Source: Streptomyces sp. ISL-94
GTDB taxonomy: Bacteria > Actinomycetota > Actinomycetes > Streptomycetales > Streptomycetaceae
NCBI RefSeq assembly: GCF_018614075.1
Contig: NZ_JAGGOZ010000098.1
Coordinates: forward strand, 47,747-111,746
DNA: 64,000 nt
Direction: 5' to 3'
Made by a program: the position numbers and the translations under genes. Below, piece after piece: positions 12,001 through 20,778 of this stretch; within the stretch, counting starts at the first letter, position 1, and each line of letters starts with the position of its first letter. The notes beneath the pieces were generated by a model. That model saw only the letters and a list, made by a program, of their open reading frames with translations, did not search any database and had not been told where the DNA came from.

Positions 12001-15000
12001 ACCTTGCACAGCCCGGCCATGCCGGAGGCCGATTCGAGGTGGCCGACGTTGGACTTGACCGAGCCGATCGGAAGGCTGCGCGGTGGCAGTCCGGCCTCGG
12101 TCAGCGCGCGGGCGAGTCCGCGGATCTCGACGGGGTCGCCGAGGGCGGTGCCGGTGCCGTGCGCCTCGAGGTAGCCGAGGGTGGCCGGGTCCACGCCTGC
12201 CTCGCCGAGCGCCTGTGCGACGAGGTCGCCCTGGGCGACGGGGTTGGGCACGGTGAAGCCGTTGGTGCGGCCGCCGTGGTTGACGCTTGTCCCGAGGATG
12301 ACGCCGTGGATGTGGTCGCCGTCCCGGACGGCGTCCGCGAGCGGCCGGAGCAGCACCGCGCCGACGCCCTCGCCGGGGACATAGCCGTCGCCGTCCGCGC
12401 CGAAGCTGCGGCAGCGGCCGTCGCTGGAGGTGAAGCTGCCCTGGCCGAGGAAGCGGTACTTGTACGGGTGGACGTGCAGGTTGACCCCGCCCGCGACGGC
12501 CATGTCGGTGTCCCCGGCGCGCAGGTCGCGCACGGCCAGGTGAATGGCCGTCAGCGAGGAGGAGCACATCGTGTCCACGCCCAGGCTGGGGCCGGTGAGG
12601 CCGAGGGTGTAGGAGACGCGGTTGGCGATGGAGGCGTGCGAGGAGGCGCCGATCCGGCCGTCCTCGGCCTCGTGCAGCTGATAGAGCCCGTACATCGCGC
12701 CGACGTACACACCGACGCGGTGGGAGCGCAGGTCCGCGCGGGTGCGTCCGGCGTTCTCCATGGCGTGCCAGGCGGTCTGGAGGAACAGCCGTTCCTGGGG
12801 GTCGACGATCTCCGCCTCGCGGGGCGAGACGCCGAAGAAGAGCGGGTCGAACATGTCGATGCCGCGCAGGAAGCTGCCCCAGCGGCTGTAGCGGGCCGCA
12901 CGGTCGGCGGGGGTGGCCTGGTCGTAGTCCCGCCAGTCCCAGCGGTCCGCCGGGATCTCGGTGATCAGGTCCCGCCCCGCCTGGAGGTGGTCCCAGAACT
13001 GGTCGAGGGTGTCCGATTCGGCGAAGCGGGCGGCGACGCCGACGATGGCGATCGGCATGGAGCCCGAGGGGGTGTGGGCGGGGACCGCGGCGGCGCCCGG
13101 GAGCACGGCCGTGACGGCGGCCACCGGCTCCGGAGCCCTGTCCGCCCGGGGTGCCCGGCCGGCCACCGGCTCCGGCGCGGGGGCCGGTTCGGGCGCGGGC
13201 GCCGGTTCGGGCGCGGGCGCCGGTTCGGGCGCGGGCGCCGGTTCGGGCGCGGGCGCCGGTTCGGGCGCGGGCGCCGGTTCGGGCGCGGGCGCCGGTTCGG
13301 GCGCGGGCGCCAGTTCCGCGAGGCGGGAGCCGTGGTGCTCGGTGAACCAGCCGGCGAGGGAGCGCAGGTCCTGGTACTCGAAGAACAGGGTCTTCGGCAG
13401 GGACCCGAAGTGGTCCTCCAGACGGCGGGTCAGGTCCATGATCAGCAGCGAGTCGATGCCGAACCGCTCGAACGGCGCGTCGGCCTCCATCTCCTCGGCC
13501 GGGAACTCGAAGACCTCGGCGAGTACCCCGCGCAGGAACTCCTCGGCCGCGTCGGCGGCCGGCGCCGCCGGCTCCGCGGACGGGAGGGACGGGGCGGACG
13601 GAACGGCGCGCGGGGCGGGGACGGAGGGGGCCGACGGGGCCGAGGGCGCCGGCGCGTCCAGCACCTCGCGCAGGCGCGCCAGGTTGCCGTGCGCCACCAG
13701 GACGTGGTCGCCGTCGTGGCCCAGGGCCCGGTCGAAGGCCTCCAGTCCGGCGTCGGTGGGCATGGCCACCAGCCCGACCTGGCGGGCCATCCGGGCCGCC
13801 GCGGCCTCGTCGGCGTCGACGCGTATGCCCCCGTCGGCCCACAGCGACCACAGCACGGAGAGGCTGCGGCCCGGCCGGCCGCTGCCCCGGCGCCAGGCCG
13901 TGAACGCGTCCAGGAAGCGGTTCGCGTAGGCGTAGTCGGTCTGGCCGGGGCTTCCCGCGGCCCCCGACATGGAGGAGAAGGCGATGAAGAAGTCCAGCGG
14001 GTCGCCGGCGGTGGCCCGGTCGAGCTCGATGGTGCCGCGGACCTTGGGGCCGAGCACGGCCGCGTTCTGCTGGTCGGTCTTGCCGATCAGCAGCGCGTCC
14101 CGGGTGGTTCCGGCGAGGTGCAGGACGCCGTGGAGCGGTCCGAAGGAGCCGTGGATCCGCTCGACGAGGTCACCGGCGGCGCCGGGGGCGCCCAGGTCGG
14201 CGGGTATGTAGTGGACGTCGAGGCCGGCGGAGCGCAGCTCCGTGAGGTCGGCCTGCGCCGAACGGCCCGTCAGGACGTAGCGGGCGTCGCCTCCCAGGTG
14301 GGCGACGAGCCGGCGGCCGAGGGCGCCCGCGCCGCCGGTGACCAGCACGGTGCCGCGCGGGGCGAGCGGTGCCGGGTCGGGGCTGACGGGCTCCCAGCGC
14401 GGCACCTGCCGGCCGGCGGCCGTGTACCGGACGCGGAAGGCGTGGGCGGCGCGCGCCTCGGACTCGACGGTGGCGGCGAGGCCGGCCGTGCCCGCGTCGA
14501 CCGCGGAGACGAGGAACTGCGGGTCCTCGTTGGCGAGGGCCCGGGCGAACCCGTCCAGGGCCTCGGCCCGCGCGTCCTCGACGCCGCCGGACGTGCGGAA
14601 CACGTGCAGGACGCGCACCGGGTGGCGGGTCGGCTGGGCCGCCCAGGACCGGTACAGCCCGGTGAGGGCGGGCAGCGGGTCGCCGTCCGCGGTGTGGACG
14701 AGGAGGAGTTCCTCGTCGCGGGGGAAGACGGAGTCCCCGGTGGTGCGTTCGGCTCCGGTGAAGCTCTCCTCGCCGAGCAGGAGGGCGCGTACGGTCCGGC
14801 CGGCGGCCGGCGCGGGGGCGTCCTGCCAGCGCTGTACGAGCAGGTGGGCGCCGATGGTGCCGTCCAGGCGGGCGGCGCCGTCGACGGGCCGGGTGACGAC
14901 GGCGCGCAGCCGCACGCGGACCCGGCCCTCGTCGTCGGCGAGGGCGATGTCGTGGCCGGCCGGGGTCCGCACGGCGTGCACGTGGCCCTGTTCGGGCAGC

Positions 15001-16100
15001 GGCCCGAAGATCTCGACCGCGTCCAGGGAGAAGGGCAGTTCCCGGGCGCGCGGGGCCGAGGGGTCCTCGTCGGTCCACAGGCAGGCCTGGAGCATCGCGT
15101 CCAGGAGGGAGGGGTGGAGGGCGAAATCGGAGAAGGGGAGGTCCGCCGCCGCGGGCACGGCGACGTGCGCGAGGACCTCGCCCGGCGCGGACCGCACCGA
15201 GCGCAGCCCCTGGAGGCTGGGCCCGTAGCCGCCGCCGAGCGCGCCGAAGACCTCGTAGCACTCCTCGGCGGTGGCCGTACGGGGCAGCCGGGCGCGGATC
15301 GCGTCCAGGTCGAGGCGCGGTGCCTCGGGACCGGCGCCGAAGCGGAGGGTGCCGGCGGAGCAGAGCGCGCCCTCGGCGCTGCCGTCGGTGAGCCGGACCT
15401 CGTAGGAGACCCCGTCGGCGGTGGGCGCGAGGTGCAGGCGCACGCGGGCCGGCTCGTCCTCGACGAGCACGGGGCGGGCCCACAGCACGTTGACGATGCC
15501 GGTGGCGCGGCCGTGGCCCGCCTGTTCGGCCGCGGCCACCGCGAACTCCAGGGCCGCCACAGCGGGCAGGATCCGGATCCGGCCCAGGGCGTGGTCGCGC
15601 AGGTAGAACTCCTCGCCGGTCAGCAGCCGTTCGCCGGGGCCGGCGGCCAGGCCGGCGGGCGGCTTGATCCAGTAGCGGCGGGTCGGCCGGGGCGGCAGGG
15701 GCAGGGAGAGCCTGGCCGGGCGGTCGCCGGAGGGCTCGGGCAGGACGACGTCCTGGCCGGTGACCCACAGGCGGGCGGCCTCGGCCGGATCGTCGGTGGC
15801 CGCGGGCCCGGCGCCGCCGCCGGAGGCCGCGGAGGCGCCGGCCGTCGCGGTGCCGGTCACGAGGCCTTCGCCGTCGCGCAGGCGCGCGGCCAGTTCGGCG
15901 ACGCTCCCGACGAGCAGGGCGACGCGCTCGCGCAGGGGTTCCCGGCCGACGCGCAGGGTGTGCGCGATGGCGTCCAGGGAGGCCGTTGGGTGCTCGTCCA
16001 GCCAGGTGCACAGCTCGGCCCGGTAGCGGTCGAGCTGTTCGGGGCCGTCGGCGGACAGGAGGACCAGTCGGGCGGTCCTGTCCTCGGTGGTGCCGCTCAT
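1..16100 (-). CDS. kirAIV: Trans-AT polyketide synthase KirAIV-like, modules after glycine (3' end outside window)
   Basis: One open frame from ATG at 16100 runs off the left edge (over 5,366 codons). It starts with a post-KS linker completing the KS at the end of KirAIII. Domains in order with rough positions: DH (15640-15080), KR (14360-13850, GGAGALG, Ser/Tyr present), ACP (13460, GIDSL), KS (13060-11790), DH (11270-10650), KR (9830-9250), C-methyltransferase (8600-8050, IGAGTGG), ACP (7730), KS (7450-6210), ACP (5390, GLDSL), KS (5210-3910), KR (2720-2130), ACP (1820, GLDSF), KS (1560-280). All four KS keep the Cys of CSSS and both His (HGTGT, GHLE). No AT domain is seen, so extenders come from the discrete ATs. 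Both DHs have H-x2-G-x5-P, with the Gly one place early. DH-KR then DH-KR-MT fits the CH=CH-CH=C(CH3) diene next to glycine in kirromycin. The start overlaps the kirAIII stop (TGATG). Confidence 0.9.
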   Translation of the reverse strand, partial: MSGTTEDRTARLVLLSADGPEQLDRYRAELCTWLDEHPTASLDAIAHTLRVGREPLRERVALLVGSVAELAARLRDGEGLVTGTATAGASAASGGGAGPAATDDPAEAARLWVTGQDVVLPEPSGDRPARLSLPLPPRPTRRYWIKPPAGLAAGPGERLLTGEEFYLRDHALGRIRILPAVAALEFAVAAAEQAGHGRATGIVNVLWARPVLVEDEPARVRLHLAPTADGVSYEVRLTDGSAEGALCSAGTLRFGAGPEAPRLDLDAIRARLPRTATAEECYEVFGALGGGYGPSLQGLRSVRSAPGEVLAHVAVPAAADLPFSDFALHPSLLDAMLQACLWTDEDPSAPRARELPFSLDAVEIFGPLPEQGHVHAVRTPAGHDIALADDEGRVRVRLRAVVTRPVDGAARLDGTIGAHLLVQRWQDAPAPAAGRTVRALLLGEESFTGAERTTGDSVFPRDEELLLVHTADGDPLPALTGLYRSWAAQPTRHPVRVLHVFRTSGGVEDARAEALDGFARALANEDPQFLVSAVDAGTAGLAATVESEARAAHAFRVRYTAAGRQVPRWEPVSPDPAPLAPRGTVLVTGGAGALGRRLVAHLGGDARYVLTGRSAQADLTELRSAGLDVHYIPADLGAPGAAGDLVERIHGSFGPLHGVLHLAGTTRDALLIGKTDQQNAAVLGPKVRGTIELDRATAGDPLDFFIAFSSMSGAAGSPGQTDYAYANRFLDAFTAWRRGSGRPGRSLSVLWSLWADGGIRVDADEAAAARMARQVGLVAMPTDAGLEAFDRALGHDGDHVLVAHGNLARLREVLDAPAPSAPSAPSVPAPRAVPSAPSLPSAEPAAPAADAAEEFLRGVLAEVFEFPAEEMEADAPFERFGIDSLLIMDLTRRLEDHFGSLPKTLFFEYQDLRSLAGWFTEHHGSRLAELAPAPEPAPAPEPAPAPEPAPAPEPAPAPEPAPAPEPAPAPEPAPAPEPVAGRAPRADRAPEPVAAVTAVLPGAAAVPAHTPSGSMPIAIVGVAARFAESDTLDQFWDHLQAGRDLITEIPADRWDWRDYDQATPADRAARYSRWGSFLRGIDMFDPLFFGVSPREAEIVDPQERLFLQTAWHAMENAGRTRADLRSHRVGVYVGAMYGLYQLHEAEDGRIGASSHASIANRVSYTLGLTGPSLGVDTMCSSSLTAIHLAVRDLRAGDTDMAVAGGVNLHVHPYKYRFLGQGSFTSSDGRCRSFGADGDGYVPGEGVGAVLLRPLADAVRDGDHIHGVILGTSVNHGGRTNGFTVPNPVAQGDLVAQALGEAGVDPATLGYLEAHGTGTALGDPVEIRGLARALTEAGLPPRSLPIGSVKSNVGHLESASGMAGLCKVLLQMRHGRLVPSLHADPLNPNIDFDSTPLHVQRDLAPWPRPEGAPRRAGLSSFGAGGANAHLVVEEYVAPPAAGQEPGPYLFPLSTRVPERLSVLAAELADALERGLADGSSPRLADVAFTLQQGREEWADRMVVLASTVTELVARLRGDDPTGVWTGSARGRAGSRAAAPTSSDPASIGAAWAAGAPVTWPAGNGSRVPLPGYPFEELRCWLTDTIWSPPVPPVPPVPAAERTAPGPVHPLLDAIDPAESLDGLTYRTAFAPEHPYIGGHRLGDTRLLPAAAVLEMARAAAEAAGAGERLRLSNVRWLRPFVVAGAERTARTRLRRGETGTRFDLRDDTGELLAEGRVEPLSAPAGETLDIDAVRARLGSRHEGAGLYADLTAAGLFYGPALRAVEWIAAGDGEALVRLRIPAEAARFAGSALHPSVVDGALHAFAVLRDRDNGPAMVPYALTAAEVHAPVTDLGYAHVSTVGTDRYDLTLTDSEGNIRVRLRDLSLRPAPGVAQARPAGSPAAAAVSAAAAAAADDLMFAPRWTELSGRSPQPLPDGATTWLVRGPDSAPLAAALRARLGGAVVELDHDRVATATGRPDHVILLAPRAGGATDDTAALEAAQERGVLTLFRLAKVLQRTRSAVRLTVVTEDALTTAGEPVANPYAAGLHGLALSLAQEHPRWQVAVVDRSSADAPSADVLDAPAGGPYALRRGVLHHRRLVPVALTPPQERIRRDGTYLILGGAGGIGLELTEWLVRGYRAKVVLLGRSELDAERRARLRAIDPDGTLVSYRRADATDPAALREAVEWTRSAHGALHGVFHATIVLRDQTVATMTEETFRSVLDAKAHTSVALHAALRGVGGLDFVLFFSSAVALSGSAGQGNYAAGSTFEDSFAHHLDWMLAARVAVINWGYWGTVGIVADERYRERLAATGIHSITPEEGMAAVHAVLGREDRQVVVVKADAAALAAVGAQPRRTAGQPAGPDTTTSGTGTPPDDVALVPSLAQLPPVARLLTEADDARLTEVMCDWLWTLFRREGVFLGDAESWQPAALAERLAVVPAQRRLFAELLRQLTEGGFLDDRGGALVPAGREAAKDPEGDLVELCERKPALNRFDRLLRPCMQNLFGVLRGTVRATDVMFPGGSSALVEGAYRGSPVVDRANELVVGAVQDLLSRHQGPLTVIEIGAGTGGTTASVLPALAASGTEVTYVYTDISRAFLRHGEQRFAEAHPYVRFQRLDISADPETQGFTPGSADLVVAANVLHATADLLATLRAVTRLLKPGGRLVLNEASSNVLTATLTFGLLDGWWLHEDAELRLPGSPLLSAPGWRKALALAGFTRSRAVPADEGLSQHVVVAETAPGGTAPAAAAPAASPRAAVPPLPSAGPSGTEGDALLEAAREYVKDAFAQILQVPRERLWLDETYENFGVDSLTVPLIVDVLAEGMGELPVSLLFEYPTVREVADYLVERHAERVRALLPEPAAEPAPAQVAVSAPVPGTVPAVQAPAAGVRPAARPAQPVPAADHRVAIVGVAGRYPQAEDLDAFWENLRSGRDCVGQVPADRWDHRAAADADGRPVSRWGGFLDGIDEFDPRFFQMSLREAELTDPQERLFLQTSWHAMEDAGYTRARLRGSRVGVYVGVMYGHYQLFEDERGLAGGMGYASIANRVSYFFDFHGPSLAVDTMCSSSLTAIHLACEALASGQADYALAGGVNLAPHPRKYRQLAAGGFTGESGRCRSFAADGDGMVPGEGVGAVLLKPLAAAERDGDRILGVILGSSVNHGGKTGGFAVPSPGAQGEVIAQALRTAGVPADGISYVEAHGTGTQLGDPAEVAGLVRAFGDLPAGSVALGSVKSSVGHLESAAGIAALTKVLLQMKARELAPSLHADALNPAVDWNTVPFRVQRELAPWKGSGPLRAGVSAFGAGGSNAHLVVEEHRTPDPWPDAAAGPDVFPFSARDAEGLRRVVAGMRTWLGSTGTGADPRDIAAAAGVPVTAVDEPLDELGLDPATMVRLLGLGDAVGAGSVHGGTTLREFAGRAAGGDGVDLVRLARTLQTGREAMAHRFAVVARSAGELAEALDAFLAGRPGGHTGVVTAEPGAAVRPSAADPHDTARRWAAGEVFDWEAGRPGPVAALSLPGYPFARTRCWIDAVTPAALAAPAAPTAPTASGTADAPARGARLRAAVLTLLGAVTGYAPADLDPADSFHEHGLDSLGLIRLADEVSNAFGVPIGPDQLLATPTPSALAEWLENEHPNAAAPLSAGPARDLPAEDDPVVIVGMAGTLPGARNLDEFWAALQKGGDLFSEVPADRWDSRAHYGDPALHPDRTRITRGGFMPDIDRFDPLFFGISPREARWMDPRQRLLLRTVWSALEDAGIDPTRLAGTDTGLFVGVGSSEYAELVQRSDTATDAYSSTGLTPSMLANRISYHLDLRGPSEPVDTACSSSLVALHRAAEALRLGHCDTVIAGGVSLMLSPVTFASLERAGMLSPDGVGRAFDKDAAGYVRGEGVGAVVLKRLSRARADGNPVLAVLRGTAVNHGGRSNSLTAPNPRGQAEVIVKAHREAGVDPATIGYVETHGTGTVIGDPAETNGLRQAFAELYRDWGHPAPAAPHCALGALKNTIGHLEPAAGIAAVLRVLLSMRHGRITGDPHGPELNPHLALEGTACEIAVEARDWKPVAPGVPRRAGVSSFGYGGVNAHVVLEEYPADEPAPSGRPAVFVLSARDPERLRAAAHSLVDTRDGWQHDLAGTARTLQSGRTEHAERLAFVADSGEHAVDTLRRYLAGDLAGIHQGRVERHADRAPFDGRGDEETAAAWVRGATVDWSARWERTPKLRSLPPYPFAADRYWFSDGAPAAPAASATVPATATAAVPATGPKADTGSAARIDAASAPGLAADSGSGAADGPAGRAPVSLFTAAWVAEPVPPAAPHPGRVLVFGDLPVPGAVTVRAGSAYADEGSTVTIRPGEAEDYARLLAAGADRIVHQWPLLHPERTDLGIESAFLLVRAMTASRAAARIQVLVPEGAMAEAWGGFDTSLRAALPGTAFGVVRVAGRVEPAALLAEVAAERLSSAAVRLSVTGRTVRVLTEADPSPVTESPLRPGAVHLVTGGTGGLGLLLARTLLSRGARVALTGRSSAADRAGELAGLRAVGDVAYFQASVEDRAAMARVVADVKQKWGALHGVFHLAATASRTPLPGKDLAEFRSHLRARFEGTRVLDEVTRDEPLDLFVLYSSLAGQLGDYGLVDYAVGARYLDGFAEERAALRTAGRRSGHTVSVDWPMWRAGGMHVEAEDERRYLAETGFRYLEAEEGERLLDLVLRLGRPQVAVLPGAPERMREQVAAMRIREHGHRARPAAPAPAPSAPAAPVHAGELTERLRELVAELLGLAPKALDPEAGFGEYGLDSFGLQSLSVALEERYGVSVPTTTLFGENTVERLARHLLAEHPSLAEPTRTPATVGAEPAAGPATTTVTTASTPSLSTAPSTTPAREDAVAIVGMSGRFPGSADLEEFWRHLRDGEDLITETPADRWDWQEVSRRFGGTARWGGFLSDVDRFDARFFKISPAEAEVMDPQHRLFLEHTWAALEDAGCRADRLAGRRVSVFAGVQFNDYESMVLRGEQVNPHAGTGLARTILANRISYLLDLKGQSESIDTACSSSLVALHRAVQALRAGESELAVAGGVSLVLSPQTVVAGNQLGVLSPDGRCKALDATADGYVKGEGVGVLVLKPLSRALADGDRVHAVIRGSAVGHGGHASSLTAPNPLAQAALLVEAYQDAGVPVGTVSYTELHGTGTALGDPVEIDGLVRAHRTLADGPATPCGVGTVKSNIGHLEPAAGVAGVIKVVLAMRHRTLPKTLHLQTLNPLIDLTGTPFRPVRETTPWAPADADGAPLPLRAGVSSFGFGGVNAHVVLEEAPASAPPAPLRDDAEEVFLLSGRDEAALRRYAAAMVEFLDADTDADADHGSAGIGAGGTDVPAPSLASLAYTSQVARVPMAARLAVVARSTRD
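13183..13308 (-). repeat. Seven tandem 18-base repeats encoding an Ala/Pro/Glu linker
   Basis: Seven identical 18-base copies (plus-strand unit gccggttcgggcgcgggc) lie end to end, in frame with kirAIV. They encode an alternating Pro-Glu/Pro-Ala stretch between an ACP and the next KS. This is a flexible or rod-like interdomain linker; the perfect identity suggests recent expansion by slippage. Confidence 0.9.
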
Positions 16101-19100
16101 CAACGCTGTCCCGCCTCTTCGACTACCACGTGCACGTTGCTGCCTCCCATACCGAACGAGCTGACGCCGACCCGGGCCGGCGTCCCCTCGCGTGTTTCCC
16201 ATGTCTGTGCTGCGGCCTGGATCCGGAACGGACTGCCGTCGAGGTCGAGCATCGGATTCGGCGTCCGCAGGTCCACCAGGCCGGGGAGCGTGCGGTGACG
16301 CATCGCCAGCAGGACCTTCACGACGCCGGCGACGCCCGCCGCGGCCTCCAGGTGGCCGATGTTCGTCTTGACCGACCCGAGGCCGGTGCGTCCCGGAACC
16401 ACCGGGATCCCCCAGTCGGCGTACAGGCGGCCGAACGCCTCCTTGAGGGCGTCGATCTCGATCGGGTCGCCGAGCGGGGTCCCCGTGCCGTGCGCCTCGA
16501 TGTAGTCGATCGTGTCGGGCGCGACCCCGGCCGACCGGTGTGCGGCGAGCACGACGTCGCGCTGCGCCAGCGGGTTGGGGACGGTGAGCGAGTGGGTGTG
16601 CCCACCGTGGTTCTCCGCCGAGCCGATCAGCACGCCGTGCACCGGGTCTCCGTCGGCCAGGGCCCGGTCGAGCAGTTTGAGGGCGAGGAGCACCACGCCC
16701 TCGCCCCTGCCGTAGCCGTCGGCGCGTTCGTCGAAGGTCTTGCAGCGGCCGTCGGGGCTGAGCATCCCGGCCCGCCGCAGGCCGGTGAACCCGTGCGGGG
16801 ACAGCAGGAGGTTGGCCCCGCCGGCCAGGGCCATGTCGCAGTCCCCCTGCTGGAGCGCGCGGGCCGCGCGGTGCACGGCGACGAGCGAGCTGGAGCAGGC
16901 CGTGTCGAAGACGGCGCTGGGGCCATGCAGATCGAACACGTAGGAGATGCGGTTGGCCGCGATCGAGGGGACGTTGCCGATCAGGAAGTGGTCGCCCATC
17001 TCCGGCGAGCCCGGTCCGAGCAGGCTCAGGTAGTCCGTGCCGCTGAGTCCGACGAACACCCCTGTGCGGCTGCCGGCGAGCGCGCCCGGGACCTGGCCGG
17101 AGTCGAGCACGGCCTCGTGCGCGGCATGCAGCAGCAGGCGCTGCTGGGGGTCCATCTGCGCCGCTTCCCGGGGGGAAATGCGGAAGAGCGCCGCGTCGAA
17201 GGCGTCCACGTCCTCGACGAAGGAGCCGCGCAGGCCCTGCGGGAACACCCGTGCGGAGAAGCCCCGTTCCATGGGGTACGGCCGGGTGAGGTCGCGTCCG
17301 GCGGCGAGGTGCTGCCAGAACTCCTCCAGGCCGGAGGCGGAGGGCAGCCGTCCGCCGATGCCCACGACGGCCACCGGCGCGAATCCGTGCGGCGCGGCGG
17401 GCGCCGCGACCATCGGCTCGGACACGGTCCGAGTGGTGGGCCGGCGGTCCGTCGCGGCGAACGCCTCGGGGTGGGCCGCGCTCAGGTGGGCGGCCAGCGA
17501 GGTGAGGTCCGGGCGGGCGTAGAAGACGGTCGGGCGCACCGTGACGCCGAACCGCTCGCGCAGCGCCACCGCGAGGCGGGTGAAGCCGATCGAGTCGAAG
17601 CCCACCTCGCCCAGTGGCCGGTCGAGGGGGATCTCCTCGGCAGGCAGCCCGGCGACGGCCGCCGCGCTCCGGCGCAGCCGTTCCGCGAGGTCTGCGGGGC
17701 CGGCCGGCCAGGGCCGGAGGCCGGCTTCCCCTTGCGGTGCGGCGGAGCGGTCCTCGTGTCCGAAGCGGCGTACGAGTTCCTCGATGGGCAGGCGCGTCAG
17801 CGGGCCGGTGTCCACCTTGGCGTTGGGGGTCAGGGGGAAGCGCGCCAGCGCGACCGTGCGGGAGGGGACCATGTACTCGGGCAGCCAGGCCCGGATCCGC
17901 CCGACCGCGGCCTCCGCGGCCTCCGCGGCGGCCTGGACGAAGGCCACCAGACGCGGCTGCCCGGGCAGGTCCTCGCGTACGGCCACCCGGACGTCGCCGA
18001 TGCCGTCGGCGGTGCCCGCCGCTCCGGCGCGCCGGACGGCGGCCTCGATCTCGCCGAGTTCGATGCGGTGGCCGCGCAGCTTGACCTGACGGTCGGCGCG
18101 CCCGAGCAGCACCATGTCCCCGTCCGCCGACCAGCGGGCGAGGTCGCCCGTGCGGTAGAGCCGTTCCCCGGTCGCCGGATCGTGCACGAAGCGCTCGGCG
18201 GTCAGCTCCGGCTTGCCCCGGTAGCCGCGGGCGACGCCGTCGCCGCCGATGAGCAGTTCACCGACCGCGCCGAAGGGCACGGGGGCGCCGTCGGGACCGG
18301 CGGTGCGGAAGGTGGTGTTGGCGAGCGGGGTGCCCACGGTGACGGGTCCGCCCCGCCGGATCCGCTGGGCGGAGGACCAGATGGTCGTCTCGGTCGGCCC
18401 GTACATGTTCCACAGCTCGTCGCACCGGTCCAGCAGCCGGTCCGCGAGTTCGGTGGTGAGGACCTCGCCGCCGCACAGCAGCCTGCGCACGCGTCCGGTC
18501 CAGCCGGCGTGCAGCAGCATCTCCCAGGTGGCCGGGGTGGCCTGGACGACCGTCGCGCCGGCGTCGCCGATGAGATCGGCCAGCGCGAACCCATCCCGCA
18601 CCACATCCTCGGGCGCGATGTGGACGGTGGCGCCCCGGGTCAGCGGGAGCAGCAGCTCCAGACCCGAGATGTCGAACCCGGCGGTGGTCACCGCCAGCAG
18701 GGTGTCGTCCTCGGAGCAGCCGGGCCGCTCGGCGGTCGCGGCCAGCAGGTTGACGAGGTTGCCGTGGCAGACCTCGACGCCCTTGGGCTCGCCCGTGGAT
18801 CCGGAGGTGTAGAGGACGTACGCGAGGTCGTCGTCGCGGCGGGCGACCGGGGCAATGGTCTGCGCCTCGGACTCCAGGCCGGTCAGGGGGACGCGCACGC
18901 CTGGTGCGTCCGCGGGCAGCCGGTCGGCCAGGTGCGGATCGACGATCACGGCGGTGGGTGCCGCGTCGGCGGTGATGTGGGCGAGCCGGGCCGCCGGGAA
19001 GTCCGGGTCGAGGGGGACGTAGGCGGCTCCCGCGCTCTGGACGGCGAGAAGGGCCACGATCAGCGCGGCCCGGCGGGCGACGAGGACGCCCACGACGTCG

Positions 19101-20778
19101 CCCGGGCGTACCCCGTGCTCGGTGAGGATCCGGGTGAGGGCGTGCACCTGCCCGGCGAGTTCCCCGTAGGTCAGCGAGCCCGTCGCGTCGACGACGGCGG
19201 TGCGCCCGGGGTCGCGCCGGGCGCGGGCGAGCACCAGGTCGGCGGCGGTGACGTCGCGCGGCCGTTCGGCGCGGGTGGTGTTGGACCGCTCGACCGTGCG
19301 GCGTTCGGCGGGGGTGGCGGGATCGAGGTCCCCGAGGCGTACGGAGGGATCGGCCGTCACCGTGTCCAGCAGCAGCCGGTAGTGCTCGGCCAGCCGTTCG
19401 ACGGTGGAGCGGTCGAAGCGCTCCGGGTCGTACTTGAAGTAGAGGAGTACGCCGGTGTCGCGCACGACCACCTCGACGACGAGGTCGTTCTCGCCCTCCT
19501 GGGTCAGGTCGAGCGCGTCGCGGAAGACGGTCTGCCCGGCCGCCATGTCCTGGTCGCCGCCGACTCCCTGCTGCATGTAGAAGCCGATGTCGAAGCCGGC
19601 CGCGGTGCCGGCCGTGCGGCGCAGGTCGTCGACGACGGAGGCGAAGGGGTACGCGCTGTGCTCCTCGGCCTCCGCCATCCGGGCTCCGACGGCGGCCGTG
19701 AGCTCGCCGAAGCTGTGGTCGGGGTCGCAGTCCACGCGCAGGACCACCGGGTTGATCAGGTAGCCGACGGTGCGGTCGAAGCGCTGCGCGGGACGGCCGT
19801 CGGTCGGCACCATCACGCTGAGGTCGCGGTGTCCCGAGTGGCGGTGCAGCAGTGCGAGGAAGGCACCGAGCACGACGCTGAAGGGCGTCAGCCCGCCCGC
19901 ACGGGCGGTGTCCTGGACCGCCGCCCAGGTGGCGTGCGGGAGCCGCAACTGCACCATCTCGCCGCGGGTGTGCGAGCCGGATCCGGTGCGTCGGCGGTCG
20001 GCGAGCGCGTCCAGGACCGGCGCCGTGGAGGCACCGGTCAGCCGGTCGAGCCACCAGCGCCGGTGTTCCTCCGTCTCCGGGGCGGCGAGCATGGTCCGCT
20101 GCCACTCCACGAACTCGGCGTAGGGCGCGGCGGGTTCGACCGGCGGCAGCTCACGGCCCTGGGCGAGCGCGTCGTGGCAGGCGACGATGTCGCGCAGCAG
20201 CAGGTGGCTGGAGACCCCGTCGGTGATCAGGTGGTGGAACACCAGGAGCAGCAGGGTGGCGCCGCCGGGGGCGGCGACGAGCCACATCCGGTACAGCGGG
20301 TCCTGCTCCAGGTCGAACGGGCGGCGCACCAGGTTGCGCACGCGGGCGGCGAACTCCCCGTCGGTCACGTGGCCGAGGTCCAGGCGGGTCACCTCCGGGG
20401 CGCGGCCGGTGACCTCCTGGACGGGCCCCGAGGCGTCCAGGCGTACGGAGATCCCCAGTTCCGGGTGCCTGCGCACCATCGCGGCCAGCGCCTCGACGAG
20501 CCGGTCCTCCTGCACGTCCTGCCCGAGCCACAGGCCTAGCGGCAGGTTGTAGGAGACGGTCTGCGGATCGTCGGCGTGCAGGGCCCACAGTGCGGCCTGC
20601 CCGCGGCTGAGCGGGTAGGGCCCGGTGGGCGCCTTCGGGGCGGCGGCCGCGGGCGCGGCCGGGGCGGGTGCGGCGGCCGGAGCGGTCGCGTCGACCAGGC
20701 CCCGTACCAGCAGCTCGGCCACTTCGTCGGACAGCTTGCCGGAGGCGATCGCCGCCAGCAGTTCACGCAGGTCGGTGC

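Noticed and set aside
13183..13308. Regular repeats that could suggest a CRISPR array
   Set aside because: The 18-base units have no spacers and are in frame inside a PKS gene.
135..16298. Very long open frames on the plus strand opposite the PKS genes (about 1,500-2,000 codons each)
   Set aside because: They are in register with the real minus-strand codons; high GC at third positions removes stops. They show no domains, while the minus strand gives complete PKS motifs.
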